From: an uncultured Roseburia sp.
GTDB taxonomy: Bacteria > Bacillota > Clostridia > Lachnospirales > Lachnospiraceae
DNA: 34,077 nt
Assembly: GCA_900756925.1 (NCBI GenBank)
Contig: CAAELX010000039.1
Span: forward strand, 1 to 34,077
Direction of reading: 5' to 3'
Shown: positions 1 through 6,903 of the stretch, piece by piece
How positions within the stretch are numbered: the first letter of the stretch is position 1
How the letters are laid out: each line of letters begins with the position of its first letter
The notes under the pieces: generated by a model
Databases searched by the model: none
What the model was told of the DNA's origin: nothing
Seen by the model: the letters and a program-made list of their open reading frames with translations, nothing else
Position numbers and translations under genes: made by a program

Positions 1-113
1 AGGAAATGCTGACTTTTGCAAATGCGGCAGCATCTGTGATTACAACAAGAAAAGGGGCACTGCGTGTAATGCCAACCAGAGATGAAATTCAGAATCTGCT
101 GGGAATAAAGTAA
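1..113 (+). CDS. PfkB-family sugar kinase (fructokinase-like), C-terminal fragment
   Basis: The frame is already open at the window edge (first full codon at base 3) and stops at TAA 111-113, leaving 36 residues. They include ANAAASVITTRKGAL, followed by MPTRDEIQNLL. This matches the C-terminal helix of PfkB-family carbohydrate kinases of the fructokinase type, where an N-A-A-A/G-stretch lies next to the nucleotide site and the chain ends in a P-T-x-x-E-I/V motif. By family knowledge the protein would phosphorylate fructose or a related sugar in the cytoplasm. The catalytic GAGD motif lies outside the window, so the exact substrate cannot be judged. Confidence 0.7.
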   Translation, partial: EMLTFANAAASVITTRKGALRVMPTRDEIQNLLGIK

Positions 114-130
114 ACGGATATATAAATAGA

Positions 131-164
131 GTATCCAGACCATTTTCCAGAGTGGTCTGGATAC
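131..164 (+). terminator. Perfect 12-bp hairpin after the sugar kinase gene
   Basis: GTATCCAGACCA (131-142) pairs with TGGTCTGGATAC (153-164) across a 10-nt loop. It lies 18 nt after the kinase stop codon, which fits transcript termination, but only TTGAG follows. It is therefore a weak intrinsic terminator or a 3'-end stabilising hairpin. Bases 165-364 hold no gene I can support. Confidence 0.5.
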
Positions 165-364
165 TTGAGATAAAGGGCGGCTGTGTACTATGGTGACAGA
201 TTTTTTGTGTTCCAGGACAGGTAAAACACTGTATGATGAAAAACAAAGCTGCGGTGCAATAGCCCGGCATATATAGCTGAACTTTATATGGAGGAATTAA
301 AAAATAGGATATTATTTTGCCATTTTGCATGGCTCATAGCGTTCACAAAATCTTCACAAAAAAA

Positions 365-391
365 TTAGCACTCACCTCTTGACAGTGCTAA
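365..391 (+). promoter_or_regulatory. CIRCE element (HrcA operator)
   Basis: TTAGCACTC (365-373), a 9-nt spacer, then CAGTGCTAA (383-391). The consensus CIRCE is TTAGCACTC-N9-GAGTGCTAA, so only the first base of the right arm differs. The element overlaps the -35 hexamer of the promoter at 379-407, as expected for HrcA repression released by heat. It controls the Hsp20 gene at 553. Confidence 0.9.
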
Positions 392-407
392 TAATCAGTG
401 CTATAAC
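379..407 (+). promoter_or_regulatory. Sigma-A promoter of the hsp20 gene
   Basis: TTGACA (379-384), a 17-bp spacer, then TATAAC (402-407). The -35 hexamer lies inside the CIRCE operator. Transcription would start near 414, giving a leader of about 140 nt before the Hsp20 start codon. Confidence 0.85.
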
Positions 408-552
408 ATAGTCAGAACAAAGGAAGAGGGAACAAAAGAGAAAGAAAGATTTCCCGAAGTTCCTTCGTCTGAGAGTTCCAAAGAAACAAGGTAAACAATG
501 TGAGATCCGCAGAAGAATCTGTGGATGACAGTTAGAAAAGGAGAGATGACTT

Positions 553-999
553 ATGTTGATGCCTAGTATTTTTGGAGAAAACTTATTTGATGATTTTGAC
601 AATTGGATGAATTTTTCATTCCCGGATGTAGATAAAGAGCTTTATGGCAAACATGCAAAGAACATGATGAAGACAGATGTCAAGGAGACGGACAATGGCT
701 ACGAAGTAGCAATTGATCTTCCGGGCTTCAAGAAAGAGGAACTTCATCTGGAGCTGAACAACGGTTACCTGACGATCAGTGCCAATAAGGGTCTCGACAA
801 GGATGAGAAGGATAAGAAGGACAGATACATTAGACGTGAACGTTACGCCGGAAGTATGAGCAGAAGCTTTTATGTAGGTGACAGCATCAGAGAGGAAGAC
901 ATTCACGCGAAATACGAGAATGGTATCCTGACACTGGATGTCCCGAAGGTAGAGAAGAGAAATGTCCCTGAGAAACGCTACATTGCGATTGAAGGATAA
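553..999 (+). CDS. Hsp20/alpha-crystallin small heat shock protein
   Basis: An ATP-independent holdase chaperone of 148 aa, the usual length for bacterial Hsp20. The alpha-crystallin domain covers about residues 40-140. It opens with YEVAIDLPGFKKEEL and contains the G-I-L-T-L-DVPK strand that closes the fold. The C-terminus has an I-x-I motif (IAI in RYIAIEG), which docks subunits into oligomers. The start ATG 553 is preceded by AAAGGAGA at 537-544. A second ATG at 559 is possible and would remove two residues. The gene is monocistronic, with a CIRCE-controlled promoter upstream and a strong terminator downstream, so it is most likely induced by heat or unfolded protein through HrcA. Confidence 0.95.
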   Translation: MLMPSIFGENLFDDFDNWMNFSFPDVDKELYGKHAKNMMKTDVKETDNGYEVAIDLPGFKKEELHLELNNGYLTISANKGLDKDEKDKKDRYIRRERYAGSMSRSFYVGDSIREEDIHAKYENGILTLDVPKVEKRNVPEKRYIAIEG

Positions 1000-1012
1000 T
1001 AAGGAATACGGC

Positions 1013-1054
1013 AGGAGCCCCGAAAAGCGCGAAGCTTTTCGGGGCTCCTTTTTT
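1013..1054 (+). terminator. Intrinsic terminator of the hsp20 gene
   Basis: AGGAGCCCCGAAAAGC (1013-1028) pairs perfectly with GCTTTTCGGGGCTCCT (1034-1049) over a GCGAA loop. A run of T follows to 1054. It starts 14 nt after the stop codon. Confidence 0.95.
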
Positions 1055-1093
1055 GTCGGTAGAATGTTTGTGAAAACAATAGAAAGGTCAGAG

Positions 1094-1133
1094 AAAAAAA
1101 GAGCTGTCACGTATATGCATACATGACAGCCTC
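1094..1133 (-). terminator. Intrinsic terminator after the initiator tRNA (minus strand)
   Basis: Bases 1103-1109 pair with 1124-1130 (CTGTCA-type arms), and an inner GTAT/ATAC stem (1111-1114 with 1119-1122) extends the hairpin. Read on the minus strand it is followed by seven T (complement of 1094-1100). It lies just beyond the tRNA 3' end and ends that minus-strand transcript. Confidence 0.85.
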
Positions 1134-1140
1134 AAAAGAG

Positions 1141-1214
1141 TTGCGGGAACAGGATTTGAACCTGTGACCTTCGGGTTATGAGCCCGACGAGCTTCCAGAC
1201 TGCTCCATCCCGCG
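1141..1214 (-). tRNA. Initiator tRNA-Met (anticodon CAT)
   Basis: The minus strand folds into a standard cloverleaf of 74 nt without an encoded CCA. Anticodon loop CTCATAA sits on a stem of three G-C pairs (GGG/CCC), and the T arm carries GGTTCAAATCC. The first acceptor pair is a C1-A72 mismatch (complements of 1214 and 1142). The mismatch and the three G-C pairs are the diagnostic features of bacterial initiator tRNA. The gene lies downstream of spmA/spmB on the same strand and has its own terminator. Confidence 0.95.
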
Positions 1215-1272
1215 GTAAGATTTTATAAGTATTATAGTCCTTTCTTTTAGAAATGTCAAATGTTCTGCCGGG

Positions 1273-1800
1273 CTATCCCATATATAAGATAAGAAACACG
1301 CTCGCTGCCGTACCGGCAATCGTTGCAGTCAGCGCTCCGGCGAGGGTATAACGTGTTTTTTTCACTTTCACAGACAGAAAATACACGGACATGGTGTAAA
1401 AAATGGTTTCTGTGCTGCTTAACATTACGGATGCCATTTTTCCGAGCGAGGAATCCGTTCCATATTCCTTATAGATGTCGAGAAGCAGACCGGTTGCAGC
1501 GGAGGAGGAAAACATTTTCACAAGGGTGATGGGAACGAGCTCTGCCGGGAAACCGATGTGATCAGTCAGAACTGCACCAAGCTGAACTGCCGCGTCAAGA
1601 AGCCCGGATGCGCGAAGAACCCCGACTGCCACCATCAGTCCGATCAGCGTTGGCAGGATACCGGCGACCGTTTTGAATCCATCCGCTGCGCCCTGCACGA
1701 ACTCTTCGTAGACCTTCTGATGATTTAAGATTCCGGTTCCGACAATGACAAAAATAAGCATTGGGATTGCCGTCTCGGAGAGGAAGACCAGAAACTTCAT
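1273..1800 (-). CDS. spmB: Spore maturation protein B
   Basis: A polytopic membrane protein of 175 aa (family about 175-180 aa) of the nucleoside-recognition (Gate) domain group. SpmA and SpmB are known in Bacillus to be needed for dehydration of the spore core. Visible features are hydrophobic segments near both ends and a central block ILPTLIGLMVAVGVLRASG, plus SSAATGLLLDIYKEYG and a conserved serine-rich SSTETIFYTMSVYF stretch. The ATG at 1800 is preceded on the minus strand by AGAGGTG with 9-nt spacing. It follows spmA by 22 nt, so the pair is one operon. I see no sigma-factor site I would name for it. Confidence 0.93.
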   Translation of the reverse strand: MKFLVFLSETAIPMLIFVIVGTGILNHQKVYEEFVQGAADGFKTVAGILPTLIGLMVAVGVLRASGLLDAAVQLGAVLTDHIGFPAELVPITLVKMFSSSAATGLLLDIYKEYGTDSSLGKMASVMLSSTETIFYTMSVYFLSVKVKKTRYTLAGALTATIAGTAASVFLILYMG

Positions 1801-1822
1801 CCATGGTACACCTCTTTTTCTG

Positions 1823-2428
1823 TTATTTTAGTTTATGCAGAAAATGAAAATTTAGAACCACTATTTTTCGCAATTTTATAAAAAGAATGGCAGCGAGCGT
1901 AGAAAAAGAGGTTGCCGCAATGGCGGGTCCTACGATCGCGGTTGGATTCACGCTTCCATACTGGCTCCGGTATGCGATGATACTGACCGGAATCAGCTGC
2001 AAAGATGAGATATTCAGAATGAGGAAGTCACACATCTCATCACTGGCACAGTCTTTGCGTTCCTTTTCCAGAGAAGCGAGGCTCTTCATCGCCTTCAGCC
2101 CTGCCGGAGTTGCTGCCCAGCCAAGCCCAAGAAAATTTGCTGCCATATTTTCCGCGATATACCGTCTGGCGTCATGCCCGTGTGGGATTCCTGGGAAAAG
2201 GAAATGAAGAACCGGCTGCATCCACCGGGTCAGCCCTTCGACAATGCCCCCTCTTTCCGCAATCCGCATCAGCCCCATCCAGAAGGACATCACACCAAGC
2301 ATGGTAATTCCAAGCGTCACGGCTTCTTTTGCGGAAGCGAGCGCCGCGTCCGTCACAGCCGGAAGTGTGCCGTGGAATGCCGCGTAGCATATGCCGGCAA
2401 GGATCATTGCTGCCCAGAGAAGGTTCAT
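1823..2428 (-). CDS. spmA: Spore maturation protein A
   Basis: The partner of SpmB and first gene of the minus-strand pair: a 201-aa membrane protein with a Gate-type core. The start is hydrophobic (MNLLWAAMILAGICYAAF), followed by LGVMSFWMGLMRIAERGG and then the family hallmark NMAANFLGLGWAATPAGLKA at about residues 90-110. I chose ATG 2428 because GGTGA lies 5 nt upstream. A GTG at 2437 would add three residues but has no ribosome site. The C-terminal tail (LRKIVVLNFHFLHKLK) is slightly longer than usual. Its presence implies a sporulating organism. Confidence 0.93.
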   Translation of the reverse strand: MNLLWAAMILAGICYAAFHGTLPAVTDAALASAKEAVTLGITMLGVMSFWMGLMRIAERGGIVEGLTRWMQPVLHFLFPGIPHGHDARRYIAENMAANFLGLGWAATPAGLKAMKSLASLEKERKDCASDEMCDFLILNISSLQLIPVSIIAYRSQYGSVNPTAIVGPAIAATSFSTLAAILFIKLRKIVVLNFHFLHKLK

Positions 2429-2494
2429 AGAGGTCACCAGTAAGGGAGGGTTTCTATAAATATATGTTCAGGAAGTGTTTTTATTACAGGTATG

Positions 2495-2525
2495 TTGCTG
2501 ATTTTAAAAAGTTTTGTGCTATACT
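2495..2525 (+). promoter_or_regulatory. Promoter of the sirtuin gene (extended -10)
   Basis: TTGCTG (2495-2500) and TATACT (2520-2525) are separated by 19 bp. The -10 is extended by TG at 2517-2518 (TGCTATACT), which can compensate for the long spacer. The layout is very similar to the promoter at 27885-27916. Confidence 0.55.
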
Positions 2526-2574
2526 AAGGTCATATTTTAAGAGAGTTTGGACAGAAAATAAGGAGGGTGGTTCT

Positions 2575-3294
2575 ATGAGCAACATCGATACCTTTTTACA
2601 AATGGTAAAAGATTCTGACAACATCGTATTTTTCGGCGGGGCAGGCGTATCCACGGAGAGCGGTATCCCGGACTTCCGGAGTGTGGACGGGCTGTATAAC
2701 CAGAAGTATGATTACCCGCCGGAGACGATTTTAAGCCACACGTTCTATCTGCAGCACACGGACGAATTCTACCGGTTCTACCAGGATAAGATGCTCTGCC
2801 TGGATGCAAAGCCGAATACGACGCACTATAAGCTGGCGGAGCTTGAGAAGGCAGGAAAGCTGAAGGCGGTTGTGACGCAGAACATTGATGGATTGCACCA
2901 GTTAGCGGGAAGCAAAAATGTGTTGGAGCTTCACGGCAGTGTGCACAGAAATTATTGCCGCAATTGCGGGAAAGGCTTTGATGCAGCTTATATTCTGCAT
3001 TCGAAGGGCATTCCGTGCTGTGATAGCTGTGGCGGGCAGATTAAACCGGATGTGGTACTGTATGAGGAAGGCTTAGACCAGCAGACGTTGGAGGATGCTG
3101 TCTATTACATCAGCCATGCCGATATGCTGATTATTGGTGGAACATCGCTTGCAGTGTATCCGGCGGCAGGGTTGATTGATTATTACAGAGGGCATAAGCT
3201 TGTGCTGATCAATAAGTCCACAACGCCGATGGACAGCCGCGCAGATCTGCTGATTCAGGCGGGACTTGGGGAAGTGTTTGGGCAGATTGAGTAG
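2575..3294 (+). CDS. NAD-dependent protein deacylase, sirtuin (Sir2/CobB family)
   Basis: Removes acyl groups from lysines using NAD+, releasing nicotinamide and O-acyl-ADP-ribose. The 239-aa length fits bacterial single-domain sirtuins. NAD-binding motif GGAGVSTESGIPDFRS is at about residues 21-36 and TQNIDGLHQLAG at about 101-112. Catalytic His120 lies in LHGSVH. A zinc finger is formed by Cys128, Cys131, Cys149 and Cys152, and GGTSLAVYPAAGL contacts the cofactor near the C-terminus. ATG 2575 is chosen because AGGAGGG lies just upstream. The frame is open farther 5', but that part is non-homologous leader. The gene stands alone, divergent from spmA. Confidence 0.95.
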   Translation: MSNIDTFLQMVKDSDNIVFFGGAGVSTESGIPDFRSVDGLYNQKYDYPPETILSHTFYLQHTDEFYRFYQDKMLCLDAKPNTTHYKLAELEKAGKLKAVVTQNIDGLHQLAGSKNVLELHGSVHRNYCRNCGKGFDAAYILHSKGIPCCDSCGGQIKPDVVLYEEGLDQQTLEDAVYYISHADMLIIGGTSLAVYPAAGLIDYYRGHKLVLINKSTTPMDSRADLLIQAGLGEVFGQIE

Positions 3295-3311
3295 GAAAAA
3301 TCCCGTAATAT

Positions 3312-3332
3312 TAATTACACATGACGTAATTA
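3312..3332. repeat. Inverted repeat upstream of the broken nucleotidyltransferase gene
   Basis: TAATTAC (3312-3318) and GTAATTA (3326-3332) flank a 7-nt centre. It lies about 35 nt before the start of the MNT-type fragment in an AT-rich promoter-like stretch (TATAAT at 3348-3353). It could be an operator of a former toxin-antitoxin pair or only a weak hairpin after the sirtuin gene. Confidence 0.4.
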
Positions 3333-3367
3333 TACTAGTTGTATATTTATAATAATAAAGGCGGGTG

Positions 3368-3520
3368 ATGAAAGTGCGAGCAGAAGAAGTGATAACAGAA
3401 GTAGCAAAATTATGCAGAGAATTTTATGCAGCCGAAGTGATTTTATATGGCTCAAGAGCAAGAGGAACAGCAAGAGAAAGAAGTGACAGGTACCAGTGCC
3501 AAATTCAGCATCACATTTGA
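3368..3520 (+). pseudogene. Truncated MNT-type nucleotidyltransferase (MntA-like antitoxin remnant)
   Basis: A 50-codon frame from ATG 3368 to TGA 3518 encodes the first strand-helix of a minimal nucleotidyltransferase. AEVILYGSRARGTARERSD contains the GSxRxGxxxxxSD signature, in which the final D would be followed by I-D. Here the second catalytic Asp and the rest of the fold are missing. After Ser-Asp the sequence runs into an unrelated tail (RYQCQIQHHI) and stops. Intact family members of about 95-150 aa often pair with a HEPN toxin and AMPylate it; no HEPN gene is present. The likely explanation is a deletion whose right edge lies near 3488. It is followed by a strong terminator. Confidence 0.65.
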
Positions 3521-3530
3521 CTGGGCATGA

Positions 3531-3578
3531 AAAGAAAGTTTTTCCGGAATCCCCATCCGGAAGAACTTTCTTTTTTTC
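3531..3578 (+). terminator. Intrinsic terminator before the kinase/regulator operon
   Basis: AAGAAAGTT (3532-3540) pairs with AACTTTCTT (3564-3572), and an inner TTCCGG/CCGGAA stem (3542-3547 with 3557-3562) completes a long hairpin. Seven T follow at 3571-3577. It insulates the locus starting at 3668. Confidence 0.9.
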
Positions 3579-3667
3579 TGGAAACATTGTAAAATGTAGC
3601 TTATACTGGAAGCAGAACTTCTGATTTCATCAGAGTAACCATCTGGAATATGGGGGAAAACCAGATC

Positions 3668-5350
3668 ATGGAGAAAAAACTGTCCTTACAGAAATTAATA
3701 GCCGAGATTATCTTAGTTGCCTACAGTCTGGTACTGTTAATGCTCGTCTTCTTAGAGGTGTATATGTTTGCCACCTACCGGAATACAATCCGGGAAAAGT
3801 GGCAGAATGCGCTGTATGAGAGTGTACAGAAGGTAGAAGGGACGATAGATTCCATCAATGTGAATATGTATGAGCTGTATTCGTATGATACTAATTTTAA
3901 GGCGCTTGAGACGGCGCGGGGGCTTAACTGTCTGGCGTATGGATACCAACTCAGTGACCAGTTGAAGACGCTCGAACTTTATGAAAAGAGAAATATTTCT
4001 TTCATGCTGTATTACGATGACATGGCATACAGAAAGTATTATTTCAATCAGGGGTTATACTCGAATGCGGATATTGAGGCAATTAAGGAGACGATGGATG
4101 TCCTTGTGGATGCCAGCATTGGATTGAAAAGCTGGAGCTTTCTGGAAATCAACGGCAAACCATATGCAGTCAGTGTCTATCGCTCCGGGCGTGTGGCGCT
4201 GTGCGAGATCTGCAACTTAGAGCAGGTGAAGCAGCTGCTTGGGAAAAAGTTGAAGCAAAATGGGGCAGAAGTGTACGTTGCATATAATGGGACACTGCTG
4301 GAAAAGGATGAAGCTGCACAGGCTTATGCCGGAATGGATTTGGAGAAAGATGCTTATTATAACAGACATTATATTTTTACCGATGAGATCGGAAACACCG
4401 GGCTTAGTATGGTGCTCTGCATTCCGGTCGGGATCTGGACCATTCTGAATATCCAGCAGATTCTGCTGATCCTTGTGATGATGGTGTCCGCTTTCTTCGT
4501 CTGCTGGCTGTACCGGAGACTGAAAAAGGGTTTGATCGAACCGCTTCAGCAGATGACGGCAGAGATGGAGCGGATCAGTGACGGAGAGATGGACACGCGG
4601 ATTGTATCTTCATCCAGATTTGAGGAGATGCAGAGGACGATCGATACCGTCAATGTGATGGTGGACGAGATCCAGAAACAGAAGATGACGCTGTATGAGC
4701 AGACGATCGAGAACCAGAAGGCGCAGATGCAGTATCTGACGATGCAGCTAAAGCCACATTTTTATCTGAATGGACTGAAAACATTGAATGCACTTGCGAT
4801 GAACGGGGAGAATGAGAAGATGCAGGATGTCATCATCAAGCTTTCTTCCTATTTAAGAAATCTGCTTCAGATTGAGCGGGAGGAGATCACGCTTGAGAGT
4901 GAGATTGACTGTGTGAAGAATTATGTGGAGTTTCAGCAGGCGGCGTTGGAGTGCCCAATCACGATCGAATGGCAGGTGGAGGTGGCGAAGTGCTGGTATG
5001 TACCGAATCTCTGCTTACAGACATTTGTGGAAAACAGCGTGAAATATGCGAAAACAATGAGCAGCGCGAGGGGACTTACGATCTGGATCCAGATTCATGA
5101 GCTTGAGACAGAGGATGGCACTTTTCTGGATATTTACATTAAGGACAACGGAACGGGGTTCCCGGAGGATGTGCTTGAGATTATAAACGGACCGGTGATC
5201 AGCGGAAGCACCTGTGTTGGAATCAATAACTTAAAGCGCCGCTGTACGATTCTGTATGGCGATAAATTTGAGTATGAATTTACCAGTGACCCAGGGGCTG
5301 TCGTCAGCTATATCATACCGTATCATAAGAGGGAGGAACAGGTAAAATGA
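3668..5350 (+). CDS. YesM-like sensor histidine kinase
   Basis: The membrane sensor of a two-component pair that typically controls carbohydrate uptake loci in Firmicutes. It has 560 aa from ATG 3668. One transmembrane helix is at about residues 12-36, then an extracytoplasmic sensor region of about 220 residues, a second helix at about 255-285 (QQILLILVMMVSAFFVCWLY) and a HAMP-like linker. The phosphorylated His364 lies in QLKPHFYLNGL, the His_kinase-family H box, and the ATPase domain has FVENSVKYA, DNGTGFPED and GINNLKRRC. I prefer ATG 3668 because GGGGGA lies 10 nt upstream; ATG 3650 would add six residues. Its stop overlaps the regulator start by 4 nt (ATGA). Confidence 0.93.
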   Translation: MEKKLSLQKLIAEIILVAYSLVLLMLVFLEVYMFATYRNTIREKWQNALYESVQKVEGTIDSINVNMYELYSYDTNFKALETARGLNCLAYGYQLSDQLKTLELYEKRNISFMLYYDDMAYRKYYFNQGLYSNADIEAIKETMDVLVDASIGLKSWSFLEINGKPYAVSVYRSGRVALCEICNLEQVKQLLGKKLKQNGAEVYVAYNGTLLEKDEAAQAYAGMDLEKDAYYNRHYIFTDEIGNTGLSMVLCIPVGIWTILNIQQILLILVMMVSAFFVCWLYRRLKKGLIEPLQQMTAEMERISDGEMDTRIVSSSRFEEMQRTIDTVNVMVDEIQKQKMTLYEQTIENQKAQMQYLTMQLKPHFYLNGLKTLNALAMNGENEKMQDVIIKLSSYLRNLLQIEREEITLESEIDCVKNYVEFQQAALECPITIEWQVEVAKCWYVPNLCLQTFVENSVKYAKTMSSARGLTIWIQIHELETEDGTFLDIYIKDNGTGFPEDVLEIINGPVISGSTCVGINNLKRRCTILYGDKFEYEFTSDPGAVVSYIIPYHKREEQVK

Positions 5351-6609
5351 ATCTGTTGATCGTGGATGACCAGAAAACAATTGTCAAGGGACTCCAGGAT
5401 GGCATTGACTGGAAAGCAGCAGGCATTGACGAGGTATATACCGCGTGCAGCGCGCGCGAGGCGAAGCTTGTGCTGATGAACTTCGATGTTGAGATTCTTC
5501 TGACGGATATTGAGATGCCGGAGGAGAACGGAATGGAGCTGCTTGAGTGGACGAAGACGAGATATCCGGAGATTGTTGCGATCTTCCTTACTTCCCATGC
5601 GGATTTTGAGTATGCGAGACAGGCACTTAAGCTTGGAAGCTTCGATTATATCTTACAGCCGGCGCGCTATGAGGATGTACAGCATGTGGTGGAGCGCGCG
5701 GTCGCGGAGGCGAGAAAGAATGTCCATATTAAAAGACTGGAGGAGGCGACACAGATCATCAGCAAGCAGCGTGATGTTGCGCTGGAGCTGATGCTCACGA
5801 AGAGCGAGGCAGAGAACTATGCGGAGGGGGAAGAGATCTTCAAGCGTCTGCAGGAGATGTTCGTGACCCGGTATGAGCATGTTGTATTTTATCCGTGCTG
5901 GATCCAGATTGTACGGTTTGAAAAGATCAGGCATAAATGGAATGCCGGGCTTCTGACATTGGTGTTCCGGAATGTGCTCGAGGAGCTTTTGGAGGATGTG
6001 GCGGTAAAAGCCTGTATCGCGCAGGTCAATCTGGAAAATTACCTGATGTATGTGGCGATGGATGCGCACAAGATCACGCAGGAGCGGTGGCAGGAGGTCT
6101 GGGAGGAGTTTACGGCATTTTTCAATGCGCGGATGGACTTTAGGATTGCAGTCTACCCGGATTATCCGGAGATCGAGACATACCGTCCGGAACGGGATGA
6201 GGCGTTGAAGAAGCGGATTCTTACCAACTGTGAGAAGAAGCCGGGTATCTTCTATGAGACGGAGGAGGATCTGCAGGTGGATGAGAACGAAGAGCGGATC
6301 CGTCTGGCGAAGGATTATGTGAAGACGAATATCAACCGCAGTGTGACAAGGTCGGAGGTGGCAGAGTACCTTCACCTGAATGAAGAATATTTTTCCAGGC
6401 TGTTCAAAAAGTATACCGGATATACCTTCAAGGATTATGAGATGATGGAGCGGATCGAGATTGCAAAGTGCATGTTGGAGAAGTCCCGTTTTTCCGTAAG
6501 TATTATTGCTTCCAAGGTGGGATATGATAATTTCTCCCATTTTTCCAAGGTGTTTAAGAAGTATACAGATCAGACTCCGCAGGAATACCGGAAGAATTTC
6601 CAGAAATAA
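5347..6609 (+). CDS. YesN-like response regulator with AraC-type DNA-binding domain
   Basis: The partner of the preceding kinase, 420 aa. The receiver domain is at about residues 1-120, with acidic pair Asp7-Asp8 and phosphoacceptor Asp54 in LTDIEMPEENG. The usual Lys-Pro near the end of the receiver reads Gln104-Pro (DYILQPARYEDV), a variant seen in this subgroup. The middle 200 residues are a variable linker. Two AraC helix-turn-helix units occupy about 320-420 (VTRSEVAEYLHLNEEYFSRLF, abbreviated; then IIASKVGYDNFSHFSKVFKK). Translation is coupled to the kinase. The probable target is the transporter/hydrolase operon from 6904. An antisense open frame inside it is a coding shadow. Confidence 0.94.
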   Translation: MNLLIVDDQKTIVKGLQDGIDWKAAGIDEVYTACSAREAKLVLMNFDVEILLTDIEMPEENGMELLEWTKTRYPEIVAIFLTSHADFEYARQALKLGSFDYILQPARYEDVQHVVERAVAEARKNVHIKRLEEATQIISKQRDVALELMLTKSEAENYAEGEEIFKRLQEMFVTRYEHVVFYPCWIQIVRFEKIRHKWNAGLLTLVFRNVLEELLEDVAVKACIAQVNLENYLMYVAMDAHKITQERWQEVWEEFTAFFNARMDFRIAVYPDYPEIETYRPERDEALKKRILTNCEKKPGIFYETEEDLQVDENEERIRLAKDYVKTNINRSVTRSEVAEYLHLNEEYFSRLFKKYTGYTFKDYEMMERIEIAKCMLEKSRFSVSIIASKVGYDNFSHFSKVFKKYTDQTPQEYRKNFQK

Positions 6610-6903
6610 AGAATCTGGTTACAAAGCGGCCAAAGACGCTGCTAATGAGGTGTTTGGAGCAGGCAGCAGAAGGAATGATTCCGCCAGAAAGATGGAACAG
6701 TTGTTTGAATTGTACAAGTTTACGAATGCCACGAACCAAACACCGTCAAAATGACGATGATGTCACAAAAAGAACAGTGGAAATCACGAAAAGAGCAGAA
6801 ATAAATCTGCTCTTTTTTTATGATAGAATCATGAAAAGGACATGCGGCTGCAAGAAAGATGATCGCCGCAAGCGATTTTGAAACTCAGAAATGGAGGGGT
6901 ATT
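6610..6903 (+). other. Gap between regulator and transporter operon
   Basis: Several short frames cross bases 6610-6790, but none has a ribosome site together with a recognisable protein, and I call no gene here. The only clear element is the terminator at 6791-6819. The transporter promoter must lie after that hairpin, but no convincing -35/-10 pair is visible, as is common for activator-dependent promoters. Confidence 0.5.
6791..6819 (+). terminator. Intrinsic terminator of the two-component operon
   Basis: AAGAGCAGA (6791-6799) pairs with TCTGCTCTT (6806-6814) over a 6-nt loop and runs into seven T. It separates regulator transcription from the transporter genes. Confidence 0.9.

Noticed and set aside
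616..1110. A 164-codon minus-strand frame over the hsp20 gene
   Set aside because: It is the antisense shadow of the alpha-crystallin domain and crosses the terminator.
2464..2574. Upstream extension of the sirtuin frame
   Set aside because: It covers the promoter at 2495-2525 and has no homology; ATG 2575 has a strong ribosome-binding site.
3587..3607. TTGTAA and TATACT before the histidine kinase as a promoter
   Set aside because: The hexamers are only 9 bp apart, too close for sigma-A; the TATACT alone is not enough to call.
5653..6540. A 295-codon open frame on the minus strand inside the YesN-like regulator gene
   Set aside because: It is rich in Leu, His, Arg and Ile in a way typical of the antisense of a Glu/Lys-rich gene, has no ribosome site, and the sense frame is a clear two-domain regulator.
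6506..6881. Short plus-strand frames after the regulator stop (around 6645-6754)
   Set aside because: No ribosome site, no recognisable protein, and a terminator follows; I treat the region as non-coding.
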